From DASTQL01 sp035761805 (lineage in GTDB: Bacteria > Actinomycetota > Actinomycetes > Jiangellales > Jiangellaceae), in NCBI GenBank assembly GCA_035761805.1, contig DASTQL010000048.1:1-10835 (forward strand): DNA of 10,835 nt, in the 5' to 3' direction. The position numbers and the translations under genes were made by a program. The notes beneath the pieces are model-generated. The model was given only the letters and a program-made list of their open reading frames with translations. It searched no databases and had not been told where the DNA came from. Of this stretch, positions 5,951-10,835 are shown in pieces (the stretch's first letter is position 1; every line of letters begins with the position of its first letter).

Positions 5951-6037
5951 CTTCACGGCGGCCACGCGCTCCCGCTCGGCGGTCGCGATCAGCTCCGCTG
6001 ATGCGACGGGCGAACCGGTAGGCGGTGTCGTGGTCAT
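5768..6037 (-). pseudogene. Degenerate paralogue of the 38-aa small protein
   Basis: The ATG at 6035-6037 follows GCCGGAGGAGGG, the same translation-start context as the intact small gene at 632-748. Aligned base by base with that gene, the copy lacks one base near 6030-6034, one near 6003-6008 and one near 5996. Between the first and second gaps, the original-like protein sequence (DHDTAYRFARR) survives in another frame. After the third gap the frame is restored and reads AELIATAERERVAAVKRR, matching RELIAEAERARR of copy one. The open frame as it stands is 89 residues, because the original stop is gone and the frame runs antisense through the MDR fragment to 5768. It may still be translated, with residues 2-14 scrambled (TTTPPTGSPVASA). 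I treat it as degenerate; recognisable homology ends near 5941. Confidence 0.5.
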
Positions 6038-6105
6038 GGCCCTCCTCCGGCGTCGCGGTACGGCTGCTGCCACGTCGGCCGGTTCACCGGCGTCTCCCGC
6101 TTGGA

Positions 6106-6486
6106 CGTCGGCTTCGACCGCAGGACAGCCCCGACGGCCTCCACGCCCCCTCGTACGGGTGGAAGCGGTGGTCGTGGTAGTGCCGGCGACCACGTTGCAG
6201 CCCATCCCCGCTGCGGCGAGCTCGGTGGCGACGGCGGCGGTGAGGCCGACCGCGTCGAGGGCGGAGCGCACGCGGAGTCTGATCATGGCGGCGACGTAGC
6301 GTAGGACAGGCCCAGACCGTCGGCCTGCTCCTCCACCACCCGGGTCGTGCCCTGCGCCTCGCGGACGAGGACCACCGGGTCGCAGCGTCGGGGACCACCG
6401 CAACGGACGTGAACACGGACGGCCTCGGCTGCAGCTCAGGCTCCGTCGTCGCCAACAGGCGCTCGAGGTCGCGCTCACCGGTCCAT
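6106..6486 (-). pseudogene. Frameshifted ACT-domain protein (ACT_3/ACT_7 type)
   Basis: Reading along the minus strand and switching frame, an almost complete two-domain ACT protein appears. MTGERDLERLLATTEPELQP and SVFTSVAVVPD come first, then DPVVLVREAQGTTRVVEEQ and ADGLGLSYA. These are followed by YVAAMIRLRVRSALDAVGL, TAAVATELAAAGMGCNVVAG, YHDHRFHPYEG and VEAVGAVLRS. At least five single-base shifts are needed: near 6483 (ATGGACC for ATGACC), 6380-6388, 6297-6303, 6178-6184 and 6142-6152. This family (about 130 residues, small-molecule-binding ACT folds, ligand mostly unknown) is therefore not produced intact. The last usable frame stays open to a TGA at 6034-6036 that overlaps the ATG of the small-protein copy. 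It sits 26 bases downstream of the large unknown gene on the same strand, suggesting a former operon. Sequencing error is the alternative explanation. Confidence 0.8.
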
Positions 6487-6512
6487 GGGCCCAGCGGTCC
6501 CGGACGACGGGT

Positions 6513-8387
6513 TCACCGCGCGGCAGAGCGGTGCTTGTGGACCGCCCTCCGCGCCGCCTTCGCCACCGCCTTGTCCGGTGCCGTGCTGCCGAGGACGGCG
6601 AGCACCGTCGCCGTCTGCGTCAGCCGGACGCGCCAGGCGACGTCGAGCATGCCCAGGACGCCGACCTCGCCGGCGGCCGGGCCGGCCCAAGCCGTCGCCG
6701 CGGCCGGGCTGCGCAGCTCGATGACCGCAGCCAGCAGACGGACCCACTCCTCCGGTCCGGCCGCCACCATCTCGCTCTCCCCCGCCACCCCGGCGTCCAC
6801 CCGCAGGACGGTACGGAATGGGGCGAGCTCCGGGTCGTCGCGCAGCGGCTCCACGGCGGCGACCGCCTCGTCGCCGAGGTCCAGCAGCACGCCGAGCACC
6901 AGGCCCCGAGCAGCCTCGGAGGCACCCGGGAGAGCCGAGACGAGGGCGGGCAGGCCGTCGGCGCCGTGGCGGTCGATCCAGTATCGCAGCTCCGGCCCCG
7001 CGGTGTCCTCCGGCCGGTCGACGACCTGGCGGAGGAGCTCGTCGGCGGGGAGGTCGGCCAGCGCTCCGACCACGGGCACCGGCATGAACCGGGCCAGCTG
7101 GCGTTGCACCACCCAGGTGCCCAGGGGGGTCAGGTGGGCCACGCCCGACATCTCCTGCCCGGAGCCCACCTCGACGTCCGCGAGTCGGATCGTCCCGAGC
7201 TGCTCCAACCTCCGGAAGGCGGTGAGGACCGTCCGAGCCATCAGCTGGCGGTGGAGGTCGAGCTTCTCCGGCGGCTCCCCCTCCAGGCCGTAGTCCTCGA
7301 CCAGGTCGGGCCACATCCGGGCCGCCTCCTCGGCGAGGTCGAGCCCGCCCTGCCTGACGTACATGTCCAGGTGCCAGGGGATGAGGGCGTCGTCGATGTC
7401 CTCCGCGTACCAGCCGTACCCGTAGTGGTCCGACCGCCAATGGTGCTGAGCCGGCTGTACGTCTTCCAGCAGCGACACCCACAGGGCGTGGACAGCATCC
7501 ATCGGCTGGTCGGAGGGCATGGCGGCAGACTCCGTCGGCACGATGCGGGAACCGTCGTCGGCCAGGAATCCCGCCGCCTTCGCGATCTCGAACACCAGGT
7601 GCAGGTCCCCCAGCTCCTCGGTGCTCCGCGTGGAGAAGGTCGTGTCGCCGATCACCGGGTCGATCACGTCGCCGATGTCCAGCCTCTCGACGAGCGCCTT
7701 GCCGTCGGCGAGCTTGATGTTGCCCTTGTCGGTGAGCTTCCTGCCCCCACCCACATACTCGACCAGGCCCCGGACCCACCGCAGCAGGGTCGACGCCTCC
7801 GCGGCCTGGCGCAGCTCCTCGGGTGGCGCCAGGACGACCGGTGGCAGCCATGGAGGGGCGAGCTGGGGGCCCAGTCGTGCGTCCCGCTCGGCGTACGGGA
7901 GGGAGTTGAAGGTGCGGACATACTCGTCGAGCTGCCTCTGGTCGGTGATGTCCACGCCTTGCGCGGCCGCTCCGCTGAAGAGCCGCTTCCCGGGTCCCCA
8001 GCGGCTCTCGTCGGCCATCGCGACGTCGAATCGCGCTCCGCCCTGCTCGACGAGCGACGCCAGCTCCTCGCTGCTCTCGTCCCCGGTCCATAGGCCTTCG
8101 GTCTCGAGGAAGCGCAGGAACGCCGCGATGCCGCCGATGACTCCCGCGTTGTCCCCCGGCTCGAGCACCACCTTGCGTGGGTACAGCTCGAAGAGCACCT
8201 CGGACAGGTCGTCGGACGTCCACCGGCCGAGGTCGTCCCCACCGAGGTACCCCTGCTTGAAGCTCAGCAGCTGGTTGGCCACCCAGCCGTGATCGGCGCC
8301 CTCCGGGGTGGCCTCGAACAGCTCCAGCAGCCGTCGGCTGAGGGCCGCGAAGGCGTTCTCGTCATCTGGGTCGAAGCGCAAGTCCAC
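6513..8387 (-). CDS. Uncharacterised large protein, 624 aa, possible winged-helix and HEAT-like parts
   Basis: I do not recognise a characterised family. The protein is acidic, soluble, and lacks a signal peptide or membrane segments. Visible blocks: HGWVANQLLSFKQGYLGG (33-50); VLFELYPRKVVLEPGD (64-79) with AAFLRFLETEGLW (88-100); YVGGGRKLTDKGNIKLADGK (211-230), a motif I associate only loosely with actinobacterial hypothetical proteins; HYGYGWYAEDIDDALIPWHL (321-340); a winged-helix-like stretch with LTAFRRLEQLGTIRL and VAHLTPLGTWVVQRQL (about 380-431); and a C-terminal helical, HEAT-like region (about 450-624) ending in basic KAVAKAARRAVHKHRSAAR. The start is uncertain: the GTG at 8385-8387 has no ribosome binding site but follows a -10-like TATGGT by six bases, fitting a leaderless mRNA. 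The frame stays open to 8732, but that region overlaps iclR and is Arg-rich. The gene is intact, in contrast to the three damaged genes downstream. Confidence 0.8.
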   Translation of the reverse strand: MDLRFDPDDENAFAALSRRLLELFEATPEGADHGWVANQLLSFKQGYLGGDDLGRWTSDDLSEVLFELYPRKVVLEPGDNAGVIGGIAAFLRFLETEGLWTGDESSEELASLVEQGGARFDVAMADESRWGPGKRLFSGAAAQGVDITDQRQLDEYVRTFNSLPYAERDARLGPQLAPPWLPPVVLAPPEELRQAAEASTLLRWVRGLVEYVGGGRKLTDKGNIKLADGKALVERLDIGDVIDPVIGDTTFSTRSTEELGDLHLVFEIAKAAGFLADDGSRIVPTESAAMPSDQPMDAVHALWVSLLEDVQPAQHHWRSDHYGYGWYAEDIDDALIPWHLDMYVRQGGLDLAEEAARMWPDLVEDYGLEGEPPEKLDLHRQLMARTVLTAFRRLEQLGTIRLADVEVGSGQEMSGVAHLTPLGTWVVQRQLARFMPVPVVGALADLPADELLRQVVDRPEDTAGPELRYWIDRHGADGLPALVSALPGASEAARGLVLGVLLDLGDEAVAAVEPLRDDPELAPFRTVLRVDAGVAGESEMVAAGPEEWVRLLAAVIELRSPAAATAWAGPAAGEVGVLGMLDVAWRVRLTQTATVLAVLGSTAPDKAVAKAARRAVHKHRSAAR

Positions 8388-8601
8388 GCGGCGACCATAC
8401 GAGGAGGCGCTGGCGAGCCGTCGGCGCCTCGCCCGGCGGACTGACAATCGGACACAACCGCCAGGAGTTCGAGACCGGGCCCTGAGACCGTTGCCGCAGG
8501 CCGCCCCGAGGCCTACCGTGCCTGCCACGGGCTGCCGGGAGAACCACCGGCGGGGGTACGGAGCGGGCCGACACCCTGGTGGCCCACCGGGAGGCCGGAC
8601 C
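8388..8601. promoter_or_regulatory. Divergent promoter region between the unknown 624-aa gene and iclR
   Basis: On the minus strand, TATGGT (8399 down to 8394) fits a TANNNT -10 box and lies six bases from the GTG at 8387, implying leaderless transcription of the 624-aa gene; no good -35 is visible. Toward iclR, the ribosome binding site GGGAGG at 8589-8594 precedes the GTG at 8602. A small palindrome CACC-CT-GGTG (8572-8581) lies just before it and might be an operator. No other coding signal is seen. Confidence 0.4.
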
Positions 8602-9345
8602 GTGGAGCGCCACCAGACGCTCATCGCGTCGGTCCAGCGCGCCCTGCACCTGGTGGACGAGATCGGCGAGGCCGACCGGCCACTGACCGCCAAGTCACTG
8701 GCGCGCCGCACCGGCCTGGCCCTGCCCACCACCTACCACCTGCTGAGGACGCTGGTCCACGAGGGCTACGTGCTCAAGGTCGACGGCGGCTACGTGCTGG
8801 GCGACCGGGTGGCGGTGCTGTCCGAGAAGAGCCGAGGCCTCGCCTGCAGCGCGCGCTTCCGGCCGGTTCTCCGCGGCCTGCACGACGAGCTCCGTGCGGC
8901 GGCGTACCTCTCGGTCCTCGACGACGGGGAGGTCGTCCTCGTCGACGTCGTCGACTCCCCCGGTGCGCCGCGCGCCGACCTGTGGGTCGGCTTCCACGCC
9001 GCGGCTCACGCGACGGCTCTCGGCAAGGCCGTGCTGTCCACCCTCGACGAGGAGTCCCGCCGCGACTACCTGTCCGCCCACGACCTGCCCGACCTCACCT
9101 CTCGTACGGTGACGGACGCGCGGGTCCTGATGCGGCAGCTGGAGGAGCCGGCGCCCTACGCGCTGGACCAGGAGGAGTACGCCGTGGGCACCGCCTGCGT
9201 CGCCGTACCGGTCCCGTCACCGAGGCTGACCGGGGCCGTCGCCGTCTCGGTGCCCGCGCAGCAGGTTTCGCGGGTCGTCGACCGGGCCGACGCCCTCCGC
9301 CGGACCGCGCGGCTCATCGCCTACGCGGCCGAGGAAGGCCGCTGA
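8602..9345 (+). CDS. IclR-family transcriptional regulator, 247 aa
   Basis: The N-terminal winged helix-turn-helix (about 5-68) includes VQRALHLVDEI, then LTAKSLARRTGLALPTTYHL and LRTLVHEGYV, and the wing ends at GGYVLGDRV; this is the standard IclR layout. Residues 75-245 form the GAF-like effector domain, with typical pieces AAYLSVLDDGEVVLVDVVDS, FHAAAHATALGKAVLSTL and the C-terminal CVAVPVPS and AVAVSVPA strands. Such regulators bind small acids or aromatic metabolites and usually control the adjacent catabolic operon. The GTG at 8602 is chosen because GGGAGG sits seven bases upstream and the product then begins ERHQTLIASVQRAL, as IclR proteins do; the frame upstream is Arg/Pro-rich. It points in the same direction as the E1 genes 96 bases on, so co-transcription or control of them is likely. 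The ligand is not readable from sequence. Confidence 0.93.
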   Translation: MERHQTLIASVQRALHLVDEIGEADRPLTAKSLARRTGLALPTTYHLLRTLVHEGYVLKVDGGYVLGDRVAVLSEKSRGLACSARFRPVLRGLHDELRAAAYLSVLDDGEVVLVDVVDSPGAPRADLWVGFHAAAHATALGKAVLSTLDEESRRDYLSAHDLPDLTSRTVTDARVLMRQLEEPAPYALDQEEYAVGTACVAVPVPSPRLTGAVAVSVPAQQVSRVVDRADALRRTARLIAYAAEEGR

Positions 9346-9362
9346 CGGTGTTTGTCACCATC
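9344..9362. promoter_or_regulatory. Inverted repeat between iclR and the E1 alpha gene, candidate IclR operator
   Basis: GACGGTG (9344-9350), a five-base spacer TTTGT, and CACCATC (9356-9362) make a 19-base pseudo-palindrome with one mismatched pair. It begins at the iclR stop codon and lies about 80 bases ahead of the E1 alpha start. IclR dimers generally bind palindromes of this size near the promoter they control, so this is a candidate site; the assignment rests on position and symmetry only. Confidence 0.35.
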
Positions 9363-9441
9363 TGAAAACCCCACGTTGCCCCGGGAGCCCCGGCGGACGA
9401 AGTTGAGGGCGTAGCCCTCCCCAACCTCCTGGAGGCGTGAC

Positions 9442-10461
9442 ATGAGCGCGACGACGACGTCGCCCAGCAGCCCCGCGACCGGCGCCCTGGACGCCGAGGC
9501 CCGGGTCGGGCTCTACCGGACCATGGTGCTCTGCCGGACGTTCGAGGACGCGATCCTGCGCGAGTACCACGCCGACAAGGGCCCCGGCTTCGACATCGGC
9601 AAGGGCAACGTGCCCGGCGAGATGCACCTCTCGTCCGGCCAGGAGCCCGTGGCCGCCGGGGTCTGCGCCCACCTGACCACTGACGACGCAGTGACCGCGA
9701 CGCACCGGCCGCACCACTTCGCCATCGCGCACGGCATGGACCTGCGCAGGATGGCCGCCGAGATCTTCGGCCGCGAGGACGGGCTGGGCCACGGGCGCGG
9801 CGGGCACATGCACCTGTTCGACCCCGACACCCACTTCTCCTGCTCCGGGATCATCGCCGAGGGCTACCCCCCGGCGCTCGGCATGGCTTTCGCCTTCTCG
9901 CGCCGTGGCACCGACCGGGTCGCCGTCGCCGTCACCGGCGAGGGCGCGGCCAACCAGGGAGCCTTCCACGAGTCGCTCAACCTCGCGGCGCTGTGGAAGC
10001 TCCCGGTCGTCTTCGTCGTGGAGGACAACGACTGGGGGATCTCCGTCCCGAGGGCCGCCTCGACCGCCGTACCCAGCAACGCCGACCGCGCTGCCGCGTA
10101 CGGGATCCCCGGCGAGCGGATCGAGGACAACGCCGTCGAAGCGGTGCACGAGGCCGCGGGCCGCGCCGTCGCGCGAGCCCGGGCCGGTGAGGGGCCGACG
10201 CTGCTGGAGGTCCACACGCTGCGGCTGCTCGGCCACTTCGAAGGTGACGCCCAGGGCTACCGCCCGGAGCTGGCCGACGTCCCCGGGCGCGACCCCATCC
10301 CCACGTACGAGAAGACGCTGCGTGACGCCGGCGTGCTCGACGACGACGCGGTCGCAGCGGCCAAGAGGGAGGCGGAGGAGAAGGTGGAGGACGCGATCGC
10401 CTTCGCCAAGGCGAGTGCTCTACCCGACCCCGCCGCTGCCGCGAAGTACGTCTTCGCCTGA
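9442..10461 (+). CDS. Thiamine-diphosphate 2-oxoacid/acetoin dehydrogenase E1 alpha subunit, 339 aa
   Basis: This is the alpha subunit of a two-gene E1 component that decarboxylates a 2-oxoacid (or acetoin) with ThDP and passes the acyl group to the lipoyl E2. Landmarks: YRTMVLCRTFEDAI (25-38), GEMHLSSGQE (59-68), ATHRPHHFAIAHG (86-98), GHGRGGHMHLFD (116-127), the ThDP-Mg motif GEGAANQGAFHESLN (166-180) continuing to VVEDNDWGIS (192-201), and the RLLGHFEGD segment near 269. The metal motif is normally GDG...NN; here it is GEG...DN. Length fits the short acetoin-dehydrogenase-like and actinobacterial E1 alpha group. GGAGG at 9431-9435 sets the ATG at 9442. The beta gene follows after 13 bases. 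The E2 and E3 genes would lie beyond the window, so pyruvate, branched-chain oxoacid and acetoin all remain possible substrates. Confidence 0.94.
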   Translation: MSATTTSPSSPATGALDAEARVGLYRTMVLCRTFEDAILREYHADKGPGFDIGKGNVPGEMHLSSGQEPVAAGVCAHLTTDDAVTATHRPHHFAIAHGMDLRRMAAEIFGREDGLGHGRGGHMHLFDPDTHFSCSGIIAEGYPPALGMAFAFSRRGTDRVAVAVTGEGAANQGAFHESLNLAALWKLPVVFVVEDNDWGISVPRAASTAVPSNADRAAAYGIPGERIEDNAVEAVHEAAGRAVARARAGEGPTLLEVHTLRLLGHFEGDAQGYRPELADVPGRDPIPTYEKTLRDAGVLDDDAVAAAKREAEEKVEDAIAFAKASALPDPAAAAKYVFA

Positions 10462-10474
10462 CAGGAGGACGGCC

Positions 10475-10835
10475 ATGACCATCACCGACCGGCCGGTCGT
10501 CCCGGCCCCCCGCAGCAGCCACCGGCTCACGACGGCCAAGGCCATGGTCGAGGCCATCGACCTCGAGATGGCCGCGAACCCCGAGGTCTTCTACCTCGGC
10601 GAGGACGTGGGCGCCTACGGCGGCATCTTCTCGTCCACCACGGGCCTGCTCGACAAGTACGGTCCCGAGCGAGTCATCGACACCCCGATCTCGGAGACCG
10701 CGCTCTTCGGCCTCGCCATCGGCGCGGCCACCGAGGGCATGCGCCCAATCGCCGAGCTGATGTTCGCCGACTTCATGGGCGTCTGCCTGGACCAGCTCTA
10801 CAACCACATGGCCAAGATCCACTACGAGTCGGGGG
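10475..10835 (+). CDS. Thiamine-diphosphate 2-oxoacid/acetoin dehydrogenase E1 beta subunit (5' part only)
   Basis: The first 120 codons are present and the gene runs off the window. After a short polar lead, TTAKAMVEAIDLEMAANPEV is followed by FYLGEDVGAYGGIFSSTTGL, LLDKYGPERVIDTPISETAL, FGLAIGAATEGMRPIAELMF and ADFMGVCLDQLYNHMAKIHY. This is the transketolase-like pyrimidine-binding domain of E1 beta, including the catalytic-site Glu of the GEDVG loop and the conserved DTPISE segment. E1 beta pairs with E1 alpha as an alpha2beta2 heterotetramer, and the ThDP sites lie at the interface. The ATG at 10475 follows AGGAGGA (10463-10469), and only 13 bases separate it from the E1 alpha stop, so the two are one operon. 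The partial length prevents any judgement of substrate. Confidence 0.95.
   Translation, partial: MTITDRPVVPAPRSSHRLTTAKAMVEAIDLEMAANPEVFYLGEDVGAYGGIFSSTTGLLDKYGPERVIDTPISETALFGLAIGAATEGMRPIAELMFADFMGVCLDQLYNHMAKIHYESG

Noticed and set aside
5768..6478. A single 236-codon minus-strand protein starting at GTG 6478
   Set aside because: It is a mosaic frame passing through parts of the ACT remnant, the small-protein copy and the antisense of the MDR fragment; its segments belong to different genes.
6531..8093. A 520-codon plus-strand open frame opposite the 624-aa protein
   Set aside because: It has low-complexity composition, no family features and no ribosome binding site; it is explained by codon bias of the real minus-strand gene.
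1..10835. CRISPR array, tRNA/rRNA genes, insertion sequences, attachment sites
   Set aside because: No regularly spaced repeats, cloverleaf patterns, transposase motifs or paired terminal repeats were seen on reading through.

Overview
The window is very GC-rich, with strong third-position GC bias, long spurious antisense ORFs, GGAGG-type ribosome binding sites and GTG/TTG starts. Its gene families (AbiEi/AbiEii of the MenAT type, PIN toxin, IclR plus acetoin/2-oxoacid dehydrogenase-like E1 subunits) are common in Actinobacteria. I read it as an actinobacterial chromosome segment; family and genus cannot be fixed from sequence alone.

Layout. (a) 1-930: a VapC-type PIN toxin preceded by what looks like the tail of its antitoxin, with an opposite-strand 38-residue protein just downstream. 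(b) 924-1202: an orphan CopZ-like metallochaperone followed by a strong nested hairpin. (c) 1358-1831: a single-domain CoA-binding protein. (d) 1859-3301: a complete bicistronic AbiEi/AbiEii (MenAT-like) type IV toxin-antitoxin pair, with an inverted repeat over its putative promoter and a probably leaderless start. (e) 3302-3539: a convergent gap with scraps of membrane-protein sequence. (f) 3540-5528, minus: a CPA1-type Na+/H+ antiporter with a long cytoplasmic tail. (g) 5660-6490: a gene graveyard holding three consecutive damaged genes: an MDR oxidoreductase fragment, a degenerate paralogue of the 38-residue protein, and an ACT-domain protein broken by about five single-base frameshifts. 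(h) 6513-8387, minus: a large intact protein of unknown function. (i) 8602-10835: an IclR regulator followed by the E1 alpha and (partial) E1 beta genes of a thiamine-diphosphate 2-oxoacid/acetoin dehydrogenase.

How the parts relate. The AbiE pair is one translationally coupled unit, and IclR-E1alpha-E1beta is one metabolic locus in which the regulator probably controls the dehydrogenase. The ACT remnant lies 26 bases downstream of the large unknown gene on the same strand, and the small-protein paralogue follows it, so these three were probably once co-transcribed. Two toxin-antitoxin loci, mixed single stress-type genes and several relics give the first 6.5 kb an accessory character. The last 2.3 kb looks like ordinary metabolic core.

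I see no CRISPR array, tRNA, rRNA, transposase or attachment site. No wholly new multi-gene system is evident. The most interesting items are the frameshift cluster, the duplicated small protein whose second copy carries three deletions summing to an in-frame change, and the large unknown protein with its probable leaderless start.
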